From NCBI GenBank assembly GCA_033557685.1, contig JAWQRN010000562.1, forward strand, positions 1 to 28,388: DNA of 28,388 bases, in the 5' to 3' direction. The translations under genes and the position numbers were made by a program. Source of the stretch: Sperchopsis tessellata (taxonomy: Eukaryota; Arthropoda; Insecta; Coleoptera; Hydrophilidae). Under the pieces are notes generated by a model. That model was not told the DNA's origin. It ran no database searches and saw only the letters and a list, made by a program, of their open reading frames with translations. Shown here one piece after another: positions 1 through 9,732 of this stretch; position 1 is the stretch's first letter; each line of letters opens with the position of its first letter.

Positions 1-605
1 CGCTGTTTCCCTGCAAAGTGTAAAATAACTAACTGAGGAGACTGGACATCAGTTATACGACCTCACGCAATGACCATAGGACGGCCTTACTCACGCTTTT
101 CAGGAAGTACGACTCGACCCTAACACCTGTGTGGTTTATGCAACGGCAGATCCTTCCATAACTGTTGTAATGCAGACTCAATTGGATTAGGATCAAATTA
201 TTAAATACAACAAAGAGATATTATTAAATACAACAAGAGGGTATTTATCACTCAAGATTGACTACGTTACTATGTGAGAAAGCCTCTCAACAAAATTAAA
301 CCTTCATAATAACTTGAGTGTCTTAGGATCACTACCAACCTGATATACAAAGAATTAACAGTACATGAGCTCATGTTAACATACTTCCTCAGCCATTCCA
401 TAGTACAAATTATATTTATAGAACTGAAAAACACATTACTATCGAATACTTTTTGATTATATCCCGTATACGTTGATAATCCAAAACTGTAATTATATAA
501 ATCCTATTTACGTCAGAAGGAGGGATGGCTACCTTCTCTCCCTGGGATATTCTTTTACAAAAGAAACGGTTGCGATGGAAGTATGGTCTTCTTTTCCCTA
601 AAGTA

Positions 606-608
<3 letters not shown>
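1..608. other. AT-rich spacer, no gene recognised
   Basis: I see no convincing coding sequence here. All frames are broken by stops. The first ~180 bases are less AT-rich than what follows and may be the edge of an unrecognised repeat, but I could not match them to a family. Confidence 0.5.

Positions 609-653
<45 letters not shown>
609..653. repeat. (TA)n microsatellite
   Basis: About 22 uninterrupted TA dinucleotides (45 bp). The flanks are themselves nearly complementary, with TAATGT on the left and ACATTA on the right, so the whole tract is self-complementary and could extrude as a cruciform. Length in other individuals is expected to vary. Confidence 0.97.
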
Positions 654-655
<2 letters not shown>

Positions 656-1784
656 CATTATTATTATTAATAAACTATGTAACTAACCATTTATTGTATT
701 ATTTTAAACAAATATTTATATTGTACTGAAGTTAGCAAATTTGGGGACTATTCGAACAGTCTTGTGACTGACTGAATGTTTTAGGTACATTTGCATCGTA
801 AGTGCAAGAGAATTACTAGTTTTATATGTTTAGTAGAACAACAAAATCTGAAATTTTCTTTGGTAAAATTTATTGAAGAAATACAAAATCAAATCACAAT
901 ACTTTCTTACGTATTTAATTTCGTACCTTATAGGCAATTACGTTACTGCAAATTAAAAATTACGTACACCATTTATACAAGGTGATTCTAAATATGAAGC
1001 AGATATTAAAACAGCAAAAATGAAAGTTCCTTTGAAATTTTAGAATATTTTTAAAAAAAAGTTCACAAATTATTCTTAAAATTTTGTAAAATATTGCCCC
1101 GTCTGTCGAGTACGTAGTTATGAAGATCATAAACCCTATAGTAGTTATTCATTTTTCCATAGAAACATCTATTTCGGTGGAGATAATGTACTCCACCATG
1201 AATTGGCTTCACTGATCAAATATATCTAGTCCCTAAAAAACATATAATTTTTGAAGTATCTTACAAGAGAATTTGTATTTGCTGTAATTGAGTTAGTCAG
1301 CCAAACATATATCAACATTATTCTTATAGGTATCACAACAATTGTTTCAAAAATTATTTGTTGGCTTAATATTAAAGATAAAAATTTGGAAAACTTATCT
1401 TTTATGTGAACCTTTTATAAAAAATAACATTCAACAGAAACGTTCTTTGTTGTCTTTTAATAAAAGTGTTTAAATGTTTTAAGATTTATGATTCTTATCT
1501 AATTTTGAGAATATATGTATAACTAAATTCCAAATAGATCACACATAAGTAACATATTCCTAAGTGAATCAATAATAAATAAGTTCTAAAGTGAACATAA
1601 AAAAAGTGTTGTTATTACCAACTGGATGAAAATGCATGGGTTTTTGATATCCCTCGAAAAGTCAAAAATCTTAACATTCATGTGCAGAAAAAACATACAC
1701 CCTCCAAAAATACTAACAGACAATGTCACCATACAAACAGTTACATCAACTAGAATTCTCAGAATAATCACAGATTAAGTTTCG
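654..1784. other. AT-rich spacer, no gene recognised
   Basis: No open frame here has codon structure or recognisable motifs. The short frames at 791-985 (+) and 1586-1771 (-) are of chance length for this base composition and match no family I know. The stretch around 980-1200 has the feel of a decayed transposon end, but I could not identify it. Confidence 0.5.
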
Positions 1785-2618
1785 AACCACACATTGAGCA
1801 CGTAAATGTTATTATAAGTTTATGTTGCACGTGGTGATTATCAGATTCGCATTGACTATGGTTTTTGTCTAATAAGCCCAAGTAACAAACTTTCCATACA
1901 TTGGAAAAAATTCAATCTACATCCATCAGAATAGCGTGTGGCTTTATGAAATTAACTTAATAAAAGCCGAATCAGGTATCCCTTCACTTTCATTCAGAAG
2001 AAAATGGCTAGCAAAACAATTTCTATATAAACACATAGAGCTAAAGGACGATCCAGTTTACCAAAAAATTAAAACGCTAAAACATCTTTATGATTCCAAC
2101 CCATATTGGCTAAACAAACCACCTCCTATACTAGTCGAAGAATTCCATAATTTGGATTTAAGCAGTTGTAACACAGATTATTTCCTACCCTGCTACAAAA
2201 CAAATCTTCATACACAACTCTACGATCTTAATCCTATCTTAAATCTAGGAATCAGAAAAGCAGAGATAGATGCGAATTCAATGTAAAACCTAATCATTGC
2301 AGAAAGGTGGCCAGACCATGTTCAAATATATACAGATGGTTTCATAACAAAAGATCCACAAAGAATAGGCATCAAATAATTATAGATAAAGGTATCAGTA
2401 ACTGCCTAATATTCTCAGATTCACGAACTGCCGTAGAAAAAATTTCAAAAGAAATTATGTCTTCAGTTGCGGACCAATTAACTCTATGCACCCGATGTAA
2501 CTGCAATAAGAAAAATGTGACTTCAGAAAATTACCTGCAGATAGTAGAGATAACAAATCAAATCAATAGATGGCTGATCAGCGAAATGGAATATTCGCAT
2601 CTAAGTAAATTTTTATAG
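1785..2618 (+). pseudogene. LINE relic: RT C-terminal region plus RNase H (I/R1-like group)
   Basis: Decayed 3' half of a non-LTR retrotransposon ORF2. At about 1836-1905 a frame gives RIDYG followed by a degraded CLISPSNK-like stretch. This resembles the conserved K(L/I)DYG block after the RT thumb. A frame shift then gives LEKIQSTSIRIACG (about 1900-1940), the usual LxxIQNxxLRI(A/T)G motif. A second shift gives the long frame at 1936-2286 with AESGIPSLSFRRKWLA, the connection segment seen in RNase H-bearing LINEs. The RNase H domain starts at about 2320 with QIYTDG (first catalytic Asp). It continues with LIFSDSRTAVE at about 2408-2440 and VADQL at about 2469. The second and last Asp motifs are therefore only about 20 residues apart, against the usual ~45, so an internal deletion has removed the WVPSH-type block. 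Stops and frameshifts make it non-functional. Assignment as a LINE is firm; the clade is tentative. Confidence 0.85.
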
Positions 2619-2869
2619 TTACCTTAAGTTGAAAAAATATTATGTTCGGAAATTTGAGAAGCACCTTTTTTATAGTACTCAAAATATACAGGTATGTACA
2701 AATAACAAAAGATGAATAAGAATAAGAAGAGCACTGAATTAAAAATAAAATATTTTTTTGGGGTTTTGAGATTTAAAAGATCGTACGAGTCCAGGTTTTT
2801 CTAATGGAATCATAAGTGTGTTCAAACAATAATTAAAGTACGTAGACTTCCACGGCCACAGTAAATATC
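2619..2869. other. Spacer, nothing recognised
   Basis: AT-rich and without open frames. This probably includes the 3' untranslated end of the preceding LINE relic, though no poly-A tail is visible. Confidence 0.4.
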
Positions 2870-2961
2870 TTCAGGTTTTCCGGGAGATAACTGTGTATTG
2901 GATTTTGTTTTTGCCAAAAACAAAAGCCAACATACGGTTATCTCCCGAAAAAAACCCGAAC
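2870..2961. repeat. Compact inverted-repeat (hairpin) element
   Basis: About 45-bp arms fold back with a loop of only a few bases. CGGGAGATAACTGTGTATTG on the left pairs, with few mismatches, with the strand carrying TACGGTTATCTCCCG on the right, followed inward by TTTTGTTTTTG/CAAAAACAAAA. The outer ends are TTCAGGTTTT on the left and AAAACCCGAA on the right, also complementary. The direct repeat AATAATTAAAG occurs at 2829-2839 and again at 2965-2975, but the left copy is ~30 bp outside the hairpin, so it is not a clean target-site duplication. The size and structure fit a foldback/MITE-like element or hairpin-derived remnant. No coding capacity. Confidence 0.85.
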
Positions 2962-3068
2962 ATAATAATTAAAGATGTTGTTCCAAGTACAATTTATGTC
3001 CATTGCGTCTCTCATAATTTTTAATTGGTAATATATGATACTTTAAAAAATGGTATAATGATTGATGC

Positions 3069-4165
3069 GGCTTGAAGGGGCAAAACATTCATGGCTTGAA
3101 CAAACGAAAAGTGGGCCAAATTCTTACATATAATGTGAATTATATATGCTGTATTTTATGTCTAAGGACCTTTTGAACGCCTCAATTTAGAAGGACGTAC
3201 ATTGTTTATTGTACTTGTATCTCGACCCCATTGATATTTTTAGCAAATCTAACAATACATGAACTAATTCAAAATGAAAAGGAAAATAAATGTACATTAG
3301 CAATAATATATTTCTATCAAATGACTACTTTTATAACTACCATGTACCTGCACTGGCGGGTTAAGTCTTGGATTTTCAGGATCGTATTGTGGATTAATGA
3401 AGGATTAGATAATAATCGAATTTATAAAAGAAATAAAGATGTAAATATAAATAAATTTTAAAAGAACGTATTGAGTCTTTCTGAGATATGAGTACTGGAT
3501 ACTTCAAGAAGTTGGTGGGTCAATTTGGTTTTTTGTTCCATAAGTTTTCTTCTGTCAAGGTTTAATTTTGAATGATGGTTTTTAAATAATATTGTACTAT
3601 TTTCTGTCTGTATGACATTTTAGGATGGGGTATCTTGTTTTAGATTATTACTATCGCGCACAATATGCCACGTTGGGAAAGTGGCGCGTTATAAATTAAT
3701 TTAAAAAAAAAAGGATTAGTCACCTGCTTTTTGAGAAGGTATAAAAATATGTACACTTACGAAACAATATATCACTTAATAACTTTCACTTGCCCACGTG
3801 GAGTTACACTAATGAGCATAGAGTCTTTTAATTGGCGATAATGTTCTGCAACCTTATATGAATGTCTGAATTGCGAATAGAAATCTTTCTTGTGTATAAT
3901 CAATTCTTCGTCGTATATAATACGTTTGATTGAATGTTTATACCGATCTGACGCTAAAGAGGATGTAATGACGATTCAGTGCTAAAGTTAGACTTAATGA
4001 CACTTACTGGGTGTAATATTTGATGCTTACAAACAAGCAATCAGGTTTAACAAATGATACTCGCCCTGTATAAGTGGGGATGAAAGAAAAGACGTAATGA
4101 TTAAGTAATACTGGAATTATTACTTAAGGGGTACTTTCTACCAGTGAGGACTAAACAATGACATT
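3069..4165 (+). repeat. Dispersed repeat family, copy A (interrupted)
   Basis: This copy aligns by eye with the reverse complement of 6110-6675 in three blocks. Block 1 (about 3110-3350) shares AAGGACCTTTTGAA, AAGGACGTACATTGTTT, AATAAATGTAC.TTAGCAA and TTTCTA.CAAATGACTA. Block 2 (about 3868-3930) shares TTGCGAATAGAAATC and TTCTTCGTCGTATA. Block 3 (about 4048-4165) shares AGGTTTAACA, GACGTAATG, CTTAAGGG and ACCAGTGA.GACTAA. About 500 bp between blocks 1 and 2 has no counterpart in copy B, so there is either an insertion here or a deletion there. No ORF spans it; the 76-codon frame at 3231-3461 lies over block 1 and is probably chance. Family unknown; a non-autonomous DNA transposon is my best guess. 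Confidence 0.75.
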
Positions 4166-5290
4166 AACAAAACAATTCTCTTTTCACTTGCAAAAATAAA
4201 AGCAACTGTTAACATCAAATTCTGAAATATTCCAAACTGCATTTGCATTATAAAAAATGTATGAATCTTTAATATTGTAGATTCCTCTCTTTGTTAATGT
4301 TTAAATAGATGAAATAAAAAAAATTTCGACTGTTTAGCAGTATTTCAGCACTCTAGTACGAGTGTCTCATTTTCTGAAGTTTGTTCTTTAGTAATTTTAT
4401 TTTTAACAATTGCTGTTACTGCTGTGTCTATCAAAAAAATTGTATCCGAACTTACATCAAAAATTACCTTAGCAAAGGTAGAGAAATTGATATTTCAAAT
4501 TTAATAGATAATTTTGCAGAAATTTAAGTGAAGAGAAATTTTTTTAGGAAAATGTAGATAATATTATTACGCAAAATTATTTCATTTTGTGATTGCTATA
4601 AAATATATTTTAAAACATTTTGTTGTTTGCTATATATTATTTATTATTTTGTAGTTGAAATAAAAAGTTACATTTGTTCAGGTTTGATATGTATTTTATG
4701 GCTTTAAGGAAAAAGCGAAGACTTTAACAGGAAACATGGTTTAAGAGGTGCAAGAAGTGTTCATAGTTAATTCATAAGTTTTTACTTTAGCATATTGTTA
4801 CGTTTTTAAGGGTTCACAGAAAATGCAATATTACTGCAGTACATTTTAATTGGCAATAATTCAGTCTATTTGGGTAAAAAAATATGCGAGCAAGTTCCCT
4901 CCCTGAGCTCGCTGGTTCGCCAGGACTGTCTAACTTTTTTCTTTCTAGTTGAACTTCTTCCTAAATAGAGACAATGGTAGTTTGTACAAGTGTTCCCTAG
5001 GGTAGTTACTTGATGAACAATGGAAAGATATGATTGAATTGCATACTTACGTCTCTTGGACATGTGCCGCCCAAGAATTTCTCTGGACACAACCGAGTTG
5101 GAGTTGCACTACTTACACTCTTACCTCAAGCAGGAGCTTGTGTCGTTTGTGTTTGATTGTGCAATGATTTTGGGCGTCGTACTAACCAAGTTTTCTAATT
5201 AGAGAAGCATCGTGTCCAGCATCGAGAAGTTTTTGAGTTTATCTTAACACATACTTATACATCGTATCGATCATCAGATCGTGATGCAGT
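4166..5290. other. AT-rich spacer between repeat copy A and the LINE relic
   Basis: No recognised gene. The segment at 4866-5290 is less AT-rich and may be 3' sequence of the minus-strand LINE relic next to it. The 74-codon minus-strand frame at 4866-5090 has no motif I recognise. Confidence 0.4.
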
Positions 5291-5990
5291 GATCTATTTT
5301 GAACCAAGAAGTACAAACCACTCATTGCTTGCAATTTTACTTTCTAGAAGACCTACAGGCGTTTCATGAACGTAGGTTTTTACCACCCAACTGCGGCACC
5401 GTATGTGAGCTGTGGTAGAGTTATGTATCGTGCAAAAATTTCGACTGGCTATTTGAGAGAAGACTAAGTCTACATAACTGCGAAAAATAACCTTACACAT
5501 AATAGAGTCTGTGCGGTCCGGAAGTTTAGTCGCTTATCTAGGGTAATACCAAGGTATATAGCTGTATCCTTCCGGGGGATGCCAGCATTGAACAACTCCA
5601 AAGGAGCCGACAATCGCTTGAATTTTCTACATTGATCTTGAAGCGCCACATAGAGTAGAACGCTTATAGGTCCAGCAGTTGTAGTTGAAGCCGCATCCGA
5701 CTTGATCCAGATGGCAGAAATGAGTAAACAGGGTACTGTTGTCCGAGTAGAGTGCAATGTTGTTGTCCCTTGATATGTTATTGACAAACAAGTTAGACAA
5801 CAAAGAACCAATGACGCTACCTTGCGGTATTCTTCCTGTTATGACTCTACTAGTCGACGCCGCTCCCTCTCTACTGACATAGAAACTCCTATCGGTCAAA
5901 TTCGATCTGATGATGCAGACGTAAACGGCCAGGAGTCCCGTATTTATATTATCCGAAGTAATGCGTCATCGTGGCCCCAGATTGAAGTAA
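5291..5990 (-). pseudogene. Jockey-like LINE reverse transcriptase relic
   Basis: Reading the minus strand from ~5985 down, one frame gives IIRSNLTDRSFYVSREGAAS, equivalent to the IxSYLxxRxFxV block of jockey-type RTs. Next comes the diagnostic RT motif B block IPQGSVIGSLLSNLFVNNIS. Motif C appears as ALYSDNSTLF in place of the family's YADDTAL, so the second catalytic Asp is changed to Asn. A frameshift near 5700 moves the reading to AIYLGITLDKRLNF (about 5545), the YLGVxLDxxLxW block. Further downstream (5294-5500) homology fades. Only part of the RT domain is present, with no endonuclease and no poly-A at the expected end. Clearly a dead fragment. Confidence 0.85.
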
Positions 5991-6000
5991 TGCCCTCAAC

Positions 6001-6012
6001 AAAAAAAAAAAA
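6001..6012 (+). repeat. Short A-tract
   Basis: Twelve to thirteen A residues immediately at the point where RT homology of the minus-strand LINE stops. Its orientation (A-rich on +) is the wrong way round to be that LINE's own tail. It could mark another retroposition or be simple slippage. Confidence 0.6.
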
Positions 6013-6109
6013 GATTTATTTATAATACAAATGTCATAAAACAGTTTTTATTTTGTCAACCCCGCCCGGAAACAATAAAGTACCAAGATATTTTCCATGT
6101 TATTGATAA

Positions 6110-6675
6110 TTATTTCAATACTCACTGCTTAGTCATCACTGGTGAAAAGTGCCCTTAAGTGATTCCAATATTACATAGGCATTGCATTACGTCATCATAC
6201 CCCCATATGCCAGGCTACTGTTAAACCTAATGGCTTCTCGAAGCTTCCAATATAGCAGCGAGTTAGCATTGAAGCGTAATTCAGTCGATCAAAAGAAATG
6301 AGTCTGTATTTTCACCCTCCTTAGCGTTTTCTATACGACGAAAAATTGTATAGATGATTTCTATTCGCAACTCAACAGAAAATTATAATAACCTATATAG
6401 TCATTTGGTAGAAATATTGTACTGTTGCTAAAGTACATTTATTGTCCCTTTTTTATTTATTATATATTAGATACATGTATTGTTAAGTCTCTAAAAAGAC
6501 AAACAATGTACGTCCTTTTTAAGCGAGACTTTCAAAAGGTCCTTCGATAGCATATAAACATTAAGCTCTTCCAGCCGCCTCATCTTGGCCTATTAATTTA
6601 AACAATTCTATCTATTCGAATAAACATTTTGATTTGAATCACTTTATACATTTTAGTTCCTTTCAAGTCGGATTA
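6110..6675 (-). repeat. Dispersed repeat family, copy B
   Basis: This is the reverse-complement partner of copy A at 3069-4165, here nearly contiguous. Best matched segments lie at about 6115-6240, 6325-6370 and 6395-6560. The 3' end in element orientation (CTTAAGGGCACTTTTCACCAGTGATGACTAAG) faces copy A's equivalent end across about 1.9 kb that contains the jockey-like relic. The match from 6600 to 6675 is weaker. The element ends abruptly where hAT transposase homology starts on the other strand. Confidence 0.72.
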
Positions 6676-7700
6676 GCATTTCTAATAAACACTTCCACTT
6701 ATCCTGGCAATCATGTATTAGTATTTCTATGGATAGTGCTCAATTTGTGTTTAGAAGTGTAAACGGATTTATCAAACTAGCTCAACAAAGGAATTCTAGA
6801 ACTGTTTTTACTCATTGTCTTATAAACAGAGAAGCACTAGTTTGACAAGCTGATAAACGAACTAGATGAGACTGTCAATATCGTTAATTATATCAAAAGA
6901 AGGCCGTTAAAATCGAGATTGTTTGCAGCACTACGTGCCTTAATAGACGCTTCTTACACGCAGCTGCGAATTCAGTGAGGTGGCTATCTCGACGGTGAGT
7001 TATTTCAAGGTTCTATGAACTAAAAGTGGAGCATTTAATTTTTTTGACAAGTCAACAATCTGAGTTAGCTGCTTTCCTTAGAGATGAGTTGTGATGCAAT
7101 AATATTGCATTCTTTGCTAATTGTTTTTCAGCTTTGAATAGTCTTGATAAAAGTATGCAAGGAAAGCATGTAAATATTCTTACTAGTATCGACAATATTA
7201 ACTCTTTCAAAGAAAAAGTAACATTTTGAGAAACAAGAATCAAAAGAGAAAACACAACATACATGTTTGAGCTGACAAAAGGTTGCAAACTGGATAAAAT
7301 ATTATAGATCTCATTTTATGAAGTTTACAATTGTTTAGCAAAAACATTAAAAAATATTTTCCCTCCCTTGATGAAACATCATTGGATTGGGTAAGAGATC
7401 CGTTTGTCTTAACTGCATGTCATTTGGAAAATATTCTGTAAAAGAGGACGAGCTAACGAAAGTAAGGATTAAAACTCAAGTATTCAACAATAGATACTAT
7501 TTTATTATAGTTGTATCTTCGAAGTGAATATCTCGTTTTTGCACTTTTCTTTCCCATGTCATATTTTTGTGAAGCTAGCTTTTCTACAATGAATACTATA
7601 AAAAACAAAATTAGATCGCACCTTGAAACCTAAGAAGAAGATTTGAGGTTATGCCGGTCTATAATGGACATAATGAAACAACGGCAATCTCAGGTTTTAA
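6675..7700 (+). pseudogene. hAT transposase relic, ZBED5/SCAND3-like group
   Basis: Successive frames on + reproduce the central and C-terminal parts of a domesticated-type hAT transposase. HLSWQSCISISMDSA (about 6690-6735) corresponds to the LxWxxCxGICTDGA block with the first catalytic Asp. THCLINREAL (about 6810) corresponds to the HCxxHREAL block. VNYIKRRPLKSRLFAAL (about 6885) is followed by the SEVRWLSRG region and RFYELKVEHLIF (6970-7045). ALNSLDKSMQGKHVNILTSI (about 7130-7190) matches the LNxSLQGK block. FPSLDETSLDWVRDPF lies at about 7360. The hAT dimerisation motif FPMSYFCEASFSTMNTIKNK lies at about 7550-7610. At least five frameshifts or stops break it. No N-terminal BED zinc finger is visible, and I did not find terminal inverted repeats or an 8-bp duplication. 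Confidence 0.88.
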
Positions 7701-8649
7701 ATTAATTAAAAAAATTATATTTATGTTACATGTGTTGCATAATAAACAAAATTCATAAATCATTGCTGTTATAAACAATTTTATTTTTGTTTTGTCATCG
7801 CAAGGTGTCTTAAATTTTGTAATGGTAAACCTTATAATATCAGTAAATGAAAATCCAATATCCCAACATTTCTATGAATAGACTCAATAAAAATGCAAAC
7901 AGTCAGTCAGGAATAATCTTGACTGGTTGTCTTTTTGTAGGATTACCTCAAATCCAAAGTGTTCATTAGTTAACCATAGAGTCTTTCAGATTTGCGTTAG
8001 AGTAAATCGGCGAATATTCATTAATCGCCAGGGAAACATTCCACAATGTGTGATAGGAAATTTCCAATATAAATTTTTCAATATAGGTTTCCGAAGATAA
8101 TATTGTCCGATGGGTATCTTGCTTATTTTATTAGTTAAACAGATAGTTAAATGGGAAACGTTTTTCAGAATTTTAAGGCATTGTCAAATATTAGATTCAA
8201 TTTTCTATAACTTCTTTGTTTCTGACATATTTGCAAAAAAAAATTTCTTCATTCGCTAATATTTTTTTATATAAAATTTTCTGTTGATTAAAGTTAGCAT
8301 TCTTATGGCATTTTTTTGAAATTAATACGATCGTGTTGTTTATTTATTTTTTACTTCTTTTGATTTCGAAAAATGGATTACCTTTTGATTTTCTTAGAGG
8401 CGCCATTTTTAATTTTACTCAAAGGTATATTTTTCAGCTCTTTAATATTGTATTATATTTTACAGTTTTTATATTATTTTTTTTTAAAACTCACTTGTTT
8501 ATTTTCCATATCACACTCTTGACTTTACATCAAATAAATATGATTTCGTTTATATAGTGATACAATTCAACGTAATGTTTTTATACATATACAAAGAAAG
8601 AAAAAAAAAACATTGTTTTGAATAGATACGTTAACTTTAGAGAAATGTT
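7701..8649. other. AT-rich spacer, no gene recognised
   Basis: This presumably begins with the 3' non-coding part of the hAT relic. The 74-codon frame at 8333-8557 is a run of T-rich codons giving an apparently hydrophobic peptide. That is expected from base composition, and I do not call it a gene. Confidence 0.5.
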
Positions 8650-8940
8650 TTCAGTTCTTGTGGTTTCATCAAGATGGAGCACGGAGCCCATAATTCATTA
8701 ATAGTGAATGAAACCCGATGGATTGGGTATGAGAGATGCCCATCCAGATATTCTCATCTAATTCTTGTAGATTATATCTTGTAAGTTTGCATTAAAAATA
8801 ACGTATATCGCCGTACATCGTTGAACATATTTGACAGGCCTCTTTGGAAGCATTGCGGCGTACCCCGTCGGACATGTTTATGTAATGCTGTAGATTCGAT
8901 TTTTCAGCGATGGTATTTGTACAAATAATAAAGGTAATTT
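8650..8940 (+). pseudogene. Mariner/Tc1-superfamily transposase relic (C-terminal catalytic part)
   Basis: WFHQDGA at about 8661-8681 matches the (F/Q)xDGAPxH block carrying the second catalytic Asp of mariner-type transposases. A frame change then gives NSLIVNETRWIGYER (about 8694-8737), equivalent to the LNxxFxxRWIGR segment of insect mariners with a large second spacer. The following text is degraded but resembles the SPDLxPxDFxLWG...VY block (VDYIL then KNNVYRRT, to about 8820). The third acidic position is not readable. Dead fragment; family assignment moderate. Confidence 0.65.
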
Positions 8941-9454
8941 AAATATAATTTTTATTGAAAGAAATTGTTTTTTATAATGTAATACGTTAGATTGAATTAC
9001 GCAGGTATTAAAAATAAAATTTCATTTATTTGTTGCAAAATTAAGAATACTTTAAAATGGATTAAAAAACAAATAATTTTAAAAATGTGTTTTATTAATT
9101 TTGCCACCAAAAAATATAATACAATTATTGCTAGAAAACATTTGTTTTATGTATTATTAAAAATGGCGCCTTTAAGACAATCAAAAGTTAACTGGTGGTT
9201 TTCGGAAACAAAGGAAGTAAAAAATAAATAAACAACACCGTCGTATTAACCATACAAAAGTGCTCTAAGTACGCCAACTTTATTTCAACAAAATATTAAG
9301 AATGAATAAAGAAAATGAAAAATTTCAGTTTTTCCAAATATCTTAGAAGCAAACGAAGCTAGAAAAAAATTAATCTAATATTTGATATTGCCTTTAAATT
9401 AGCTAGATTTATTATTATTTTTTTGTTTATTAATAGCTTATGTATACAACTAAA

Positions 9455-9732
9455 GAACAGTGGCTAAGTACTAGACGACTAAGCGTGAGGCCTCGAGTTC
9501 GAGATCCAGAAGCGGCCGGTTTTTTTGTGAGTAGGGGGAAACGTCTTTGTGGTGCTCGTCTTCCGGGAGGGCTGTAAAACTGTGGATCACGTGCATGTAA
9601 AAGAACCCAATTCCAGTTGGAACACGATGCGGTAAAATTCCTAGGTGTGATAGCCTAATACCTGCTATCGGTGATTAGTTATTAGCAGCGGAAATAGGTC
9701 GACCTTCAATAAATAAATAAAATAAATAGAGA
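9455..9732 (+). mobile_element. tRNA-derived SINE, copy 1
   Basis: The 5' end is tRNA-like. An A-box-like TGGCTAAGTACTAG starts at 9461, and a B-box-like GAGTTCGAGATCC lies at about 9495-9507, at roughly tRNA spacing. A tRNA-unrelated body follows, then an A-rich tail of AAAT/AAATA units at 9707-9730. The body matches the reverse complement of 24515-24800 along its length. Shared segments include CCGGGAGGG/CAGGAGGGG then GTAAAAC, GTGCATGT, ATTCCAGTTGGAACAC and (A/G)AGTCGA just before the tail. Together the internal pol III promoter, body and tail define a SINE. I do not recognise the family name. No target-site duplication could be fixed by eye. Confidence 0.85.

Noticed and set aside
7960..8060. 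Possible third copy of the dispersed repeat (CATAGAGTCTTT shared with 3818-3829)
   Set aside because: The match covers only ~25 bp and does not extend; likely chance in AT-rich sequence.
8333..8557. Apparent hydrophobic membrane peptide of 74 codons
   Set aside because: Phe/Leu/Ile richness follows from T-rich DNA; there are no start context, neighbours or motifs to support a gene.
8992..9231. 79-codon Lys-rich frame
   Set aside because: A-rich composition explains it; I found no homology-like motif or splice context.
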